From Burkholderiaceae bacterium (GTDB taxonomy: Bacteria; Pseudomonadota; Gammaproteobacteria; Burkholderiales; Burkholderiaceae_C): 37,407 nucleotides of DNA. Below, in pieces: positions 10,125-21,367 of the stretch; the first letter of the stretch is position 1, and the number at the start of each line of letters is the position of its first letter. The stretch spans positions 1-37,407 of the forward strand of contig JAITMV010000274.1 in NCBI GenBank assembly GCA_031277295.1, in the 5' to 3' direction. A program made the position numbers and the translations under genes. The notes beneath the pieces were generated by a model. It made no database searches. It was not told where the DNA came from and saw only the letters and a list, made by a program, of their open reading frames with translations.

Positions 10125-10402
10125 TTCTGATCGTTCAGCGCCTTGTTATGGAAAGTACTCGGTGTTCTAGTCCCGTTGTTGGAGCCTACACTGGACGTAG
10201 CCTCGGTGTACTTGCCCAAGTCATGCAGGCGGCCTTGCGCGTCGGCCAATGCGGCGGCGCCAAACACTCCGGCGAATCCCGCTGCCTTGCTTCCTGTCTG
10301 AACCAGATGCTCCAGCAGCGGCTACCATACGTCGATGGGCTTCCATTGTACGGAGTGCGCAAAGTAAGCACTCCCGGATAGCAAGCGATTGATACTTCTC
10401 AC
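10121..10402 (-). pseudogene. Decayed N-terminal fragment of a second cas3
   Basis: The 274-bp gap between lpdA and cas3 holds, on the minus strand in one frame, SAYFAHSVQWKPIDVW, a TAG stop (10322-10324), then PLLEHLVQTGSKAAG, AALADAQGRLHDLGKYTEA. This lines up with the HD-domain start of Cas3 proteins and with the intact cas3 next door (IAHAARDDAGGW, LIEHLCRVGELAADF, GRWHDLGKF). The AHS and HDLGK metal-binding motifs survive. The frame stays open after the TAG and ends at TGA overlapping the cas3 ATG; its last 25 codons look non-homologous. The helicase part is absent. A GTG overlapping the lpdA stop could have started it, but this is uncertain. Confidence 0.7.
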
Positions 10403-12183
10403 CTCCTCTGCGGCGGCAAATCAGTGCAACTGCCGTGCGCGGCTTCGGCGGCTAGGCCTATGCTTTCGCCTAGCGTGGGGTGGGGGTGGATGGTTTGGCC
10501 GATGTCTATGGCGTCGGCGCCCATTTCTATGGCCAGGGCGACTTCGCCGATCATGTCGCCGGCGTGGGGGCCGACGATGCCGCCGCCGACGATGCGATGG
10601 GTGGCTTGGTCGAACAGCAGTTTGGTGAAGCCTTCGTCGCGGCCGTTGGCGATGGCGCGGCCTGAAGCGGTCCAGGGGAACAGGCCTTTTTGGACCGCGA
10701 TGCCTTGCGCCTTGGCCTGCTCTTCGGTCAGGCCGACCCAGGCGACTTCGGGGTCGGTGTAGGCGACGCTGGGGATCGCGCGGGCGTCAAAGGCGGCGCG
10801 GGCGAGTTTTTCGTCGCCTTTCAATTCACCGGCGATGACTTCGGCGGCGACGTGCGCCTCATGCACGGCCTTGTGCGCCAGCATCGGTTGGCCGACGATG
10901 TCGCCGATGGCGTGGATGTGCGCCACGTTGGTGCGCAGTTGTGCATCGACGTTGATGAAGCCGCGTTCAGTGACGGCAACGCCGGCTTTGTCGGCGGCGA
11001 TTTTTTTGCCGTTGGGCGCGCGGCCCACGGCTTGCAGCACCAGGTCGTAGGTTTGTGGCGGCGGCGCACCCTGGCCTTCAAAGGTGACTTCGATACCGGC
11101 GGCGGTGGCTTTGGCAGCGACGGTTTTGGTGCCCAGCATGACGCGGTCGAAGCGTGGCGCGTTGTGTTTTTGCCAGACCTTGACCAGGTCGCGGTCGGCG
11201 CCGGGCATCAGGCCGTCGAGCATTTCGACCACGTCCAGGCGCGCGCCGAGCGTGCTGTACACGGTGCCCATTTCCAGGCCGATGATGCCGCCGCCCAAGA
11301 TCAGCATTTTTTGGGGCACGCTTTTGAGCGCCAGCGCGCCGGTGGAATCAACCACGCGCGGGTCGTCGGGCATGAAGGGCAGGCGCACCGCTTGCGAGCC
11401 GGCGGCGATGATGCAGCGCTTGAAGCGCACGACCTGTTTTTTGCCGGTCTTGTCCTGGCCCGCGCCGGTGGTTTCTTCGACCTCGACGTGGTGCGGATCC
11501 ATAAATGCGCCGTAACCGCGCAGCAGCGTGAGCTTGCGCATCTTGGCCATCGCGCCCAAGCCGCCGGTGAGTTTGGCGATGACCTTTTCTTTATGGACGC
11601 GCAGTTTGTCGATGTCCACCTTGGGTGCGCCGAAATCGACGCCGAGCGCGGCCAGATGGCTTACCTCGTCGATCACGGCGGCGACGTGCAGCAGCGCCTT
11701 GGACGGGATGCAGCCGACGTTCAGGCACACGCCACCCAAGGTGGCATAACGCTCGACGAGCGCCACTTTCAAACCCAGGTCGGCGGCGCGGAAGGCCGCC
11801 GAGTAACCACCGGGGCCACCGCCCAACACCAGCACGTCGCAGTCCACGTCGGCAGCACCGGCATGGCTGGGCGCGGGCGCGGCGGAGGCTGGCGGCGCCT
11901 GGCCGTCTGGCGCGGCAGATTTGGGTTGCTCGGAAACCGGCGGCGCGGCGGCGTCCAGCGTGAGGATGGCCGAGCCTTGGCTCACCTTGTCGCCCAGCTT
12001 CACCGTCAGCGCCTTGACCACGCCGGCATGGGTGGAGGGGATTTCCATGCTGGCCTTGTCGGATTCGACGGTAATCAGGCTTTGTTCCACCTTGATGACG
12101 TCGCCGGGTTTGACCAGCACCTCGATCACGGCCACGTCCTTGAAGTCGCCGATGTCGGGGACTTTGACTTGCACTTCGCTCAT
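10399..12183 (-). CDS. lpdA: Dihydrolipoamide dehydrogenase (E3) with N-terminal lipoyl domain
   Basis: A 594-residue E3 that reoxidises dihydrolipoamide of the pyruvate dehydrogenase complex and passes electrons to NAD. An N-terminal lipoyl domain (VPDIGDFKDVAVIEV, lipoylated Lys in VESDKASMEIP) is followed by an Ala/Pro linker, the FAD-binding GGGPGGYSAAFRAADLG and the redox disulfide GGVCLNVGCIPSKAL. The NAD-binding GGGIIGLEMGTVYSTLGA and the C-terminal His-Glu pair HPHPTLGES complete it. A lipoyl domain on E3 is common in betaproteobacteria. ATG 12183 is preceded by GGGAG; an earlier in-frame ATG overlaps the aceF stop. It is the last gene of aceE-aceF-lpdA. Confidence 0.95.
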   Translation of the reverse strand: MSEVQVKVPDIGDFKDVAVIEVLVKPGDVIKVEQSLITVESDKASMEIPSTHAGVVKALTVKLGDKVSQGSAILTLDAAAPPVSEQPKSAAPDGQAPPASAAPAPSHAGAADVDCDVLVLGGGPGGYSAAFRAADLGLKVALVERYATLGGVCLNVGCIPSKALLHVAAVIDEVSHLAALGVDFGAPKVDIDKLRVHKEKVIAKLTGGLGAMAKMRKLTLLRGYGAFMDPHHVEVEETTGAGQDKTGKKQVVRFKRCIIAAGSQAVRLPFMPDDPRVVDSTGALALKSVPQKMLILGGGIIGLEMGTVYSTLGARLDVVEMLDGLMPGADRDLVKVWQKHNAPRFDRVMLGTKTVAAKATAAGIEVTFEGQGAPPPQTYDLVLQAVGRAPNGKKIAADKAGVAVTERGFINVDAQLRTNVAHIHAIGDIVGQPMLAHKAVHEAHVAAEVIAGELKGDEKLARAAFDARAIPSVAYTDPEVAWVGLTEEQAKAQGIAVQKGLFPWTASGRAIANGRDEGFTKLLFDQATHRIVGGGIVGPHAGDMIGEVALAIEMGADAIDIGQTIHPHPTLGESIGLAAEAAHGSCTDLPPQRR

Positions 12184-12197
12184 TGCCTGGTCTCCCT

Positions 12198-13505
12198 TCA
12201 TAACGCGATGCGGCGGAAGTCCGCCAGCAGCGCGGCCAGATACGCATTGAAGCGCGCCGCCGCCGCGCCGTCGATCACGCGGTGGTCATACGACAGCGAC
12301 AGCGGCAGCATCAGGCGCGGCGCGAAAGCCTGGCCGTCCCACACCGGCTTCAGACCCGAGCGTGACAGGCCCAGAATCGCCACCTCTGGCGCGTTGATGA
12401 TGGGCGTGAAGTGCGTGCCGCCGATGCCGCCGAGTGACGAGATTGAAAAGCAGCCGCCTTGCATGTCGGCCGGACCTAGCTTGCCCTCACGCGCCTTTTT
12501 GGCCAGATCGGAAGTTTCTTGCGCGATTTGCAGTACGCCTTTTTGGTCGGCGTCTTTCAGCACCGGCACCATCAGGCCGTTTGGCGTATCGGCGGCAAAG
12601 CCGATGTGGTAGTAGCGCTTCAGTACCAGGTTGTCGCCGTCCAGCGAGGCATTGAATTCAGGAAATTTTTTCAGCGCCGCCACCGCTGCCTTGATGACGA
12701 AGGCCAGCATAGTGAGCTTGATGCCGGTCTTGCCGTTCTCTTGGTTGATTTGCACACGCAAGGCTTCCAGATTGGTGATGTCGGCCTCGTCGTTGTTGGT
12801 GACGTGCGGAATCATCACCCAGTTGCGGTGCAGGTTGGCGCCGCTGATTTTCTTGATGCGTGATAGCGGTCGCGGCTCGATAGGGCCGAACTTGGCAAAG
12901 TCCACCTGCGGCCACGGCAGCAGCCCCAGCGCCGCGCCACCGGCCGCGCCCTGCTCTTGCTGCGCCTTGGTTTGCGTGGCGCCGGACATCACCGCCTGGG
13001 TGAAGTTCTGCACGTCTTCCTGCGTGATGCGGCCTTTGGGGCCGGTGCCCTTGACTTCGGCCAGCGGTACGCCCAACTCGCGGGCGAACTTGCGTACCGA
13101 GGGGCTGGCGTGGGGGAGTGTTTGGCTCCCTCCCCCGTTGGCGGGAGAGCCAGCCCCCGCGAGGGCGGGGGGCTGGGGTGGGGGCGCGGCGGTTATTGCG
13201 GGCGCAGCGCTCACCGGTAGCACTGCGGCCCCCACCCTGCCCTCCCCCAGAGGGGGAGGGGAAGAAGAGGCCGCCTCCAGCAGCAGAATCAGCGACCCTT
13301 CGCTGACCCGGCCGCCGAGCTTGACTTTCAACTCTTTTACCGTGCCGGCGGCACTCGACGGGATTTCCATCGACGCCTTGTCGCTTTCGACGGTGATGAG
13401 CGACTGCTCCATCTTCACCGCATCGCCTGGCTTGACCAATATTTCGATCACGCCCACGTCCTTGGAGTCGCCGATGTCCGGCACTTTCACTTCGACCAAT
13501 GCCAT
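12198..13505 (-). CDS. aceF: Pyruvate dehydrogenase E2, dihydrolipoyl acetyltransferase
   Basis: A 435-residue E2 core that transfers the acetyl group from lipoamide to CoA. Domains in order: one lipoyl domain (residues about 1-78, VESDKASMEIP), a Pro/Ala/Gly linker, the peripheral-subunit-binding domain (ASPSVRKFARELGVPLAEVKGTG) and the catalytic domain ending with the active-site motif SYDHRVIDGAAAARF. Many E2 proteins carry two or three lipoyl domains; here there is one, with another on LpdA. The linker (about residues 80-130) is encoded by a GC-rich palindromic repeat (separate entry) and reads SSPPPLGEGRVGAA and QPPALAGAGSPANGGG, which looks like translated intergenic repeat. Confidence 0.95.
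   Translation of the reverse strand: MALVEVKVPDIGDSKDVGVIEILVKPGDAVKMEQSLITVESDKASMEIPSSAAGTVKELKVKLGGRVSEGSLILLLEAASSSPPPLGEGRVGAAVLPVSAAPAITAAPPPQPPALAGAGSPANGGGSQTLPHASPSVRKFARELGVPLAEVKGTGPKGRITQEDVQNFTQAVMSGATQTKAQQEQGAAGGAALGLLPWPQVDFAKFGPIEPRPLSRIKKISGANLHRNWVMIPHVTNNDEADITNLEALRVQINQENGKTGIKLTMLAFVIKAAVAALKKFPEFNASLDGDNLVLKRYYHIGFAADTPNGLMVPVLKDADQKGVLQIAQETSDLAKKAREGKLGPADMQGGCFSISSLGGIGGTHFTPIINAPEVAILGLSRSGLKPVWDGQAFAPRLMLPLSLSYDHRVIDGAAAARFNAYLAALLADFRRIAL
13109..13265. repeat. GC-rich palindromic repeat inside the aceF linker
   Basis: The stretch contains CCCTCCCCC (13240-13248) paired perfectly with GGGGGAGGG (13252-13260) and a second imperfect hairpin near 13149-13176 (CAGCCCCCGC with GCGGGGGGCTG). 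A third lies near 13124-13151 (GGCTCCCTCCC with GGGAGAGCC). G/C runs of this type are typical of intergenic palindromic elements in high-GC proteobacteria. Here it is in frame and encodes the flexible linker between the lipoyl and E3-binding domains, where an insertion could be tolerated. Confidence 0.6.
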
Positions 13506-13522
13506 GTTTGTCTCCCTAAGCG

Positions 13523-16243
13523 TTAAGCGTGCAGCGGATCAATCTTGTCGGCGTCGATGCCGTACTTGCGGATCGCCTCCTGCGCCCGGCCCTTGGGCAG
13601 CGCGCCTTCCTGCGCCAGCGCATGCAACGCGGCGACGGCGATGTAATGGCGATCAACCTCGAAGTGCGCGCGCAGTCGGCGGCGGAAGTCGCTGCGGCCA
13701 AAGCCGTCGGTGCCCAGCACCGTGTAGTTGCGCGGCGCGCCGTTTTTGCCGTCTTTGGGCAGATGGGGGCGAATCTGCTCAGCGAAGGCTTTCACGTAAT
13801 CGGTCGAAGCCACCACCGGCCCGGCGTGACGGCTCAACTGCTGCGCCACGAAGGACAAGCGCGGCTTCTCAGCCGGGTGCAGCAAGTTCCAGCGTTCGCA
13901 CGCCTGGCCCTCGCGCGCCAGTTCGTTGAAGCTGGGACAACTCCACACGTCGGCCATCACCTCCCAGTCGTCACGCAGCAGTTGCTGCGCGGCCAGACTC
14001 TCGCGCAGGATCGAGCCGGAGCCGAGCAACTGCACGCGCTGCGCGCCACTGCCGCCGGGCCGGCACAGGTACATGCCCTTGATGATCTGCTCCTCGGTAC
14101 CCGCTTGCAGGCCGGGCATGGAGTAGTTCTCGTTGAGCAGGGTCAAATAGTAAAAGACGTTGTCCTGCTTTTCCACCATGCGCTTCAAGCCGTGGTGCAA
14201 GATCACGCCGACCTCGTGCGCAAACGTCGGGTCGTAGCTGACGCAGTTGGGGATCAGGCCGGCCTGAATCTGGCTGTGGCCGTCTTCGTGCTGCAAGCCC
14301 TCGCCATTGAGCGTGGTGCGCCCCGCCGTGCCGCCCAACAAAAAGCCGCGCGCCTGGATGTCGCCCGCCGCCCAGGCCAGATCGCCAAAGCGTTGAAAGC
14401 CAAACATCGAGTAATACACGTAGAACGGGATCATGATCCGGTTGCTGGTGCTGTAGCTGGTGGCCGCGGCAATCCAACTGGCCATGCCGCCGGCTTCGTT
14501 GATGCCTTCTTGCAGAATCTGGCCGGCCTTGTCCTCGCGGTAGTACATCACCTGGTCTTTATCGACCGGGGTGTAAAGCTGGCCTTTGGGGTTGTAGATG
14601 CCAATCTGACGAAACAGCCCTTCCATGCCGAAGGTGCGCGCCTCATCGACCAGGATCGGCACCACGCGCGGTCCCAGCGCCTGGTCGCGCAGCAGTTGCG
14701 TGAGAACGCGCACGAAAGCCTGCGTGGTGCTGATCTCGCGGCCTTCGGCGGTGGGTTCCAGCACGGCCTTGAAGGTCTCCAGCGGTGGAACAGTGAAGCT
14801 CTCGTCGCTTTGCGCGCGGCGTTGCGGCAAATAGCCGCCCAGCGCCTGGCGGCGCGCGTGCAGGTACTTCATCTCCGGCGTGTCATCAGCCGGTTTGTAA
14901 TAAGGCAGCTTGTCCAGCTCGCTGTCGGGCACGGGAATGTTGAAGCGGTCGCGGATGTAGCGGATGTCCTCGTCGCTCAGTTTCTTGGTCTGGTGTACGG
15001 TGTTCAGGCCCTCGCCGGCCTTGCCCATGCCGTAGCCCTTGACGGTCTTGACCAGCACCACCGTCGGCTGCCCCTGGTGGTGAAAGGCGGCGTGAAAAGC
15101 GGCGTAAACCTTTTCCGGGTCGTGCCCGCCGCGGCGCAACTCGAACACTTCCTCATCGCTCATGTGCTCGACCAGCTTAGCCGTCTCCGGGTATTTGCCA
15201 AAGAAATGCTGGCGCACGTAGGCGCCGTCATTGGCCTTCATGGCCTGGTAGTCGCCGTCCAGCGTCTCCATCATCAACTGGCGCAGCTTGCCGCTTTTGT
15301 CTCGCGCCAGCAGCGAATCCCAGCCTTTGCCCCACAGCAGCTTGATGACGTTCCAGCCAGAGCCGCGAAACCCGCCTTCCAACTCCTGAATGATCTTGCC
15401 GTTGCCGCGCACCGGGCCGTCCAGCCGCTGCAAGTTGCAGTTGATGACGAAGATCAGGTTATCCAGCCCCTCGCGCGCGGCCAAGCCGATGGCGCCCAGA
15501 CTCTCGGGTTCGTCCATCTCGCCATCGCCCATGAAGGCCCAGACCTTGCGCCTTTGCGTGTCGGCAATGCCGCGCGCGTGCAGATACTTCAGAAAGCGCG
15601 CCTGATAAATCGCCATCAGTGGCCCCAGCCCCATCGACACCGTCGGGAACTGCCAGAAACCCGGCATCAGCTTCGGGTGCGGGTAACTGGGTAGGCCCTT
15701 GCCTTCGACTTCCTGGCGGTAATGGTCAAGCTGCGCCTCGGTCAGCCGCCCTTCCAGATAAGCGCGCGCATAAATGCCGGGCGACGAATGGCCTTGCAGA
15801 TAAAGCAGATCGCCGCCGTGCTCGACCGTCTCGGCGTGCCAGAAATGGTTGAAACCCGCGCCCAGCATGCTCGCCAGCGAGGCGAACGAACCGATGTGCC
15901 CGCCCAAATCGCCCCCTTCGGGCGGGTTCAACCGGTTGGCACGCACCACCATCGCCATCGCGTTCCAGCGCATGTAGGCGCGCAGACGTTTTTCGATAGC
16001 GATGTTACCGGGGCAGCGTTCCTCCTGATCCGGTTCGATGGTGTTGACGTAGCCGGTCTGGGCCGAAAACGGCATATCGATGGCATGTTGCCGCGCGTGC
16101 TCCAGCAACTGCTCCAGCAAAAAGTGCGCACGCTGCGGTCCTTCACGCTCGATCACGGCCGACAGCGCATCCATCCATTCGGCGGTTTCGCGGGCATCGA
16201 AATCAACCGGCGGGCCAGCCGGAACTTGAAATTCTGCGGACAT
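13523..16243 (-). CDS. aceE: Pyruvate dehydrogenase E1, homodimeric type
   Basis: A 906-residue thiamine-diphosphate-dependent E1 that decarboxylates pyruvate and acetylates the E2 lipoyl group. The family blocks RCPGNIAIEKRLRAYMRWNAM and LGGHIGSFASLASMLGAGFNHF are present. The TPP/metal motif GDGEMDEPES is at 239-248, with NCN at 268-270, and LDGPVRGNGKI follows. Length is normal for the AceE type (about 890-910), as opposed to the alpha/beta E1. ATG 16243 has AGGAGACAAAGACA upstream. A long open frame on the opposite strand is a codon-bias shadow. It is the first gene of the pdh operon. Confidence 0.96.
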   Translation of the reverse strand: MSAEFQVPAGPPVDFDARETAEWMDALSAVIEREGPQRAHFLLEQLLEHARQHAIDMPFSAQTGYVNTIEPDQEERCPGNIAIEKRLRAYMRWNAMAMVVRANRLNPPEGGDLGGHIGSFASLASMLGAGFNHFWHAETVEHGGDLLYLQGHSSPGIYARAYLEGRLTEAQLDHYRQEVEGKGLPSYPHPKLMPGFWQFPTVSMGLGPLMAIYQARFLKYLHARGIADTQRRKVWAFMGDGEMDEPESLGAIGLAAREGLDNLIFVINCNLQRLDGPVRGNGKIIQELEGGFRGSGWNVIKLLWGKGWDSLLARDKSGKLRQLMMETLDGDYQAMKANDGAYVRQHFFGKYPETAKLVEHMSDEEVFELRRGGHDPEKVYAAFHAAFHHQGQPTVVLVKTVKGYGMGKAGEGLNTVHQTKKLSDEDIRYIRDRFNIPVPDSELDKLPYYKPADDTPEMKYLHARRQALGGYLPQRRAQSDESFTVPPLETFKAVLEPTAEGREISTTQAFVRVLTQLLRDQALGPRVVPILVDEARTFGMEGLFRQIGIYNPKGQLYTPVDKDQVMYYREDKAGQILQEGINEAGGMASWIAAATSYSTSNRIMIPFYVYYSMFGFQRFGDLAWAAGDIQARGFLLGGTAGRTTLNGEGLQHEDGHSQIQAGLIPNCVSYDPTFAHEVGVILHHGLKRMVEKQDNVFYYLTLLNENYSMPGLQAGTEEQIIKGMYLCRPGGSGAQRVQLLGSGSILRESLAAQQLLRDDWEVMADVWSCPSFNELAREGQACERWNLLHPAEKPRLSFVAQQLSRHAGPVVASTDYVKAFAEQIRPHLPKDGKNGAPRNYTVLGTDGFGRSDFRRRLRAHFEVDRHYIAVAALHALAQEGALPKGRAQEAIRKYGIDADKIDPLHA

Positions 16244-16285
16244 TGTCTTTGTCTCCTGTAAAAGTCCATTGTGAACGACAGGCCG

Positions 16286-16314
16286 ATGATCGCACAGGTT
16301 GGACTTAATTTCAA
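16286..16314 (-). promoter_or_regulatory. Candidate sigma-70 promoter for aceE-aceF-lpdA
   Basis: On the minus strand TTGAAA (16309-16314) and GATCAT (16286-16291) are separated by 17 nt, about 42 nt before the aceE start. The -35 is close to consensus and the -10 matches four of six positions. Found by eye only. Confidence 0.4.
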
Positions 16315-16320
16315 ATGATA

Positions 16321-16349
16321 ATTTTATTTTTTATATTGCGAAATAAAAT
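16321..16349. promoter_or_regulatory. AT-rich inverted repeat upstream of the pdh promoter
   Basis: ATTTTATTT (16321-16329) and AAATAAAAT (16341-16349) form a perfect 9-bp inverted repeat with an 11-nt loop, 7 bp upstream of the candidate -35 box. The run is strikingly AT-rich in a GC-rich region. It could be a regulator site or an UP-like element. It does not resemble the E. coli PdhR site ATTGGTNNNACCAAT. Confidence 0.4.
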
Positions 16350-16640
16350 CATGGGCGTGTATACACCAGCGTTCCGTAGCGCTGGCGTGAACATACTGCC
16401 GAAAACCGTGCCTCTTAACCTTGACACGAAGAAGATTGCCGACGGACAGCCAAGCGCGAAGCGCCTACGGGGATGTCATGACAGAAGTGTCCGACACATT
16501 GGCGCCCTGGTCACGCAGTTGGTTTCCATTTGGAGAAGCGTTAAATGGGAAATCTGGGATGAAACGCCGTCCATGCCCGATGCGCGCCGCGCGGTAAATC
16601 AGCATTCGCATCACCGTCTTGCCGCAGGCTTTTGCGCATT
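16350..16640. other. Intergenic region between uvrA and the pdh promoter
   Basis: No recognisable gene. A 6-bp inverted repeat, CCAGCG (16366-16371) with CGCTGG (16380-16385), and a TGTCATGACA palindrome (16474-16483) followed by GTGTCCGACAC (16487-16497) are present. The only coding possibility is the 59-codon frame listed separately. Confidence 0.5.

Positions 16641-16644
<4 letters not shown>
16465..16644 (-). CDS. Possible 59-residue ORF overlapping the uvrA stop
   Basis: A short minus-strand frame begins [20 protein letters not shown] at an ATG overlapping the uvrA stop codon (ATGA) and ends SVMTSP at TAG 16465-16467. The overlap would allow translational coupling, and two basic stretches are visible. 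No family is recognised, no independent ribosome-binding site is seen, and the frame may be chance or a remnant of a longer gene. Confidence 0.2.
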
Positions 16645-19589
<2,945 letters not shown>

Positions 19590-19773
19590 CGGCAAGCTCC
19601 GGGCGCAAGGCAACCTGTCATTATCGGATTTCGGGCTTCAGTCGACGCCTTGCTGCGCCGCTCGCACAGTACGTGCCTGCCTTACTGCCTTACTTCCTGA
19701 ATTCGTGAGCTGAAGAGGAAAAACACATCACCATGCGGGCGAAACCTCTCCTTCTTGAGGTCACGGATTCGGA

Positions 19774-20394
19774 TTACTTGGCAGCGCCCAGCTTCGATTC
19801 CGTGCCCGCGATCAAGCGCTGGATGTTTTGGCGGTGCCGCCAGATCAGCAGCAGCCCCATAGCCACCATCGCCAGCGTTTTGTGACCGGACGCCTGCCAG
19901 AGCGCACCGTCTCCCAGCAAGTACCACGTCGGCGCGCACACCGCCGCCGCAATCGCGGCCAGCGACGAATAACGCGACAGTACGGCGACGATGAGCCAGG
20001 TCGCCAGCACCACTGCGCCCAGCCAAGGGTTGAAGGCCAGCAATACACCCGCCGCCGTCGCCACCCCCTTGCCACCCGCAAAACGGAAAAACACCGGCCA
20101 CAGGTGCCCTGCAAAGGCCGCCAGGCCCGCCAGCGCCTGCGCGCCGTCGCCCAGTCCGTAAGCCGCGCCGAACCACTGCACCAGCATCACCGGCAGCCAG
20201 CCCTTGAAAGCATCCAGCAGCAGCGTCACCACCGCCGCGGCCTTCGATCCCGAGCGCAACACGTTGGTCGCGCCGGGATTGCCGCTGCCGTAGGTGCGCG
20301 GATCGGACAAGCCCATCGCACGGCTAACGATGACAGCGAAACTCAGCGAGCCGATCAAATAAGCGGTCAGCGTCGCCAGTAAAGGCTCCAGCAT
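19774..20394 (-). CDS. plsY: Glycerol-3-phosphate acyltransferase PlsY
   Basis: A 206-residue polytopic inner-membrane enzyme that acylates glycerol-3-phosphate with acyl-phosphate, the first step of phospholipid synthesis. Family motifs are visible: the N-terminal membrane segment with YLIGSLSFAVIVSR, motif 1 YGSGNPGATNVLRSG, DAFKGWLPVML, motif 2 GHLWPVFFRFAGGKGVATAAG, and a C-terminal IWRHRQNIQRL. ATG 20394 with AGGA six bases upstream was chosen; a longer frame upstream has no support. It lies on the same strand as uvrA with a 184-bp gap and is divergent from the yfgM-like gene. Confidence 0.93.
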   Translation of the reverse strand: MLEPLLATLTAYLIGSLSFAVIVSRAMGLSDPRTYGSGNPGATNVLRSGSKAAAVVTLLLDAFKGWLPVMLVQWFGAAYGLGDGAQALAGLAAFAGHLWPVFFRFAGGKGVATAAGVLLAFNPWLGAVVLATWLIVAVLSRYSSLAAIAAAVCAPTWYLLGDGALWQASGHKTLAMVAMGLLLIWRHRQNIQRLIAGTESKLGAAK

Positions 20395-20683
20395 ATTGAT
20401 TCCTGAATGAAGAGCGTAATACGCTCGATGAACGGACAAAGAATTGACGCAAAAAAGATGACCCGAAGGACATTGCCCCGCAACAAATGCCTTACCTGTT
20501 CCTGATTTGCGTAAGCCGCGGGAGATTCATTTTGCCAGCCATCGGCGGCGGCGACTCGAACGCCGGCTCCTGCTGCAAGCCTGTGAGAATGAGTCCAGCG
20601 CGTTTTGGCGGCATGAGCGGGCGCGATGAATTTATTCACAGACTCTCAGCCTAAAATGTCCCGCTCAAACAACCTTCAACGCC
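20395..20683. other. Divergent intergenic region plsY / yfgM-like
   Basis: A 289-bp gap between divergent genes. A minus-strand open frame covers part of it but has no family resemblance and no ribosome-binding site, so it was not called. No tRNA, clear -35/-10 pair or strong hairpin was found by eye; promoters for both flanking genes are expected here. Confidence 0.4.
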
Positions 20684-21367
20684 ATGGCAACTCATCTCGA
20701 CCTTGAAGAGCAGGAACAGCTTGACGCGCTCAAGCACTACTGGAACCAGTGGGGACCCTGGATCACCTGGGCGCTAATCGCTGTTCTGGCGGCTTACGCG
20801 GGCTGGAGCGGCTGGCAATACTGGCAGCGCCGACAAGCCGCGCTGGCAGCGGTGCTGTATGACCAGATTGACCACGCTGTCCAGGCAGGTGACGCAGCGC
20901 GGGTGCGCAATGTGCTGGCCGATCTGAAGGACAAGTATGGCGGCTCCACCTATGCCTCCCAAGGCGCCTTATTGGCTGCCAAGCTGCTATCCGACAAAGG
21001 CCAGCCGGCCGAGGCCAAGGCAACGCTCGTCTGGGTGGCCGAGAAAGCGCCGCTGGATGGTTTGCGGGCCGTCGCGCGGTTGCGCCTGGCTTCACTGCAA
21101 ACGGGCGAAAAGGCGTATGACGAAGCGCTCAAGACGCTGTCGGCCAGCTTCCCAGCCCAGTTCGTCTCGTTGGCGGCTGATCGGCGGGGCGACATCCTGC
21201 TGTTGCAGGGCAAGCGAAGCGACGCCGCGGTGGAATTCGGCAAGGCGTATCAGGGACTAGGAGCCGGTGCGGGCGAGTACCGCCAGTTGGTCGGCTTCAA
21301 GCTGAACGCGCTTGGCATTGATCCCGATGCCGCAAGCGCCCGCGCCACAACGGGAGCCACCTCATGA
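20684..21367 (+). CDS. YfgM-like membrane-anchored TPR protein
   Basis: A 227-residue protein with a cytoplasmic N-terminus (MATHLDLEEQEQLDALKHYW), one membrane segment (about residues 25-45, WITWALIAVLAAYAGWSGW) and a periplasmic alpha-helical TPR-like domain. This is the YfgM architecture: an ancillary SecYEG-associated protein linked to periplasmic chaperones. The position directly before bamB and der is the conserved place for this gene. Its stop overlaps the bamB start (ATGA), so the two are probably co-translated. The Shine-Dalgarno is weak. Confidence 0.88.
   Translation: MATHLDLEEQEQLDALKHYWNQWGPWITWALIAVLAAYAGWSGWQYWQRRQAALAAVLYDQIDHAVQAGDAARVRNVLADLKDKYGGSTYASQGALLAAKLLSDKGQPAEAKATLVWVAEKAPLDGLRAVARLRLASLQTGEKAYDEALKTLSASFPAQFVSLAADRRGDILLLQGKRSDAAVEFGKAYQGLGAGAGEYRQLVGFKLNALGIDPDAASARATTGATS

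Noticed and set aside
10690-12612. 640-codon plus-strand frame antisense to lpdA and aceF
   Set aside because: No protein family resemblance; it is a shadow created by codon bias in GC-rich genes. lpdA and aceF are unambiguous on the other strand.
13529-15694. 721-codon plus-strand frame antisense to aceE
   Set aside because: Same reason: aceE has complete catalytic motifs on the minus strand and the antisense frame resembles nothing.
20367-20639. 90-codon minus-strand frame upstream of plsY
   Set aside because: No ribosome-binding site and no family features; it overlaps the plsY start and the divergent promoter region.
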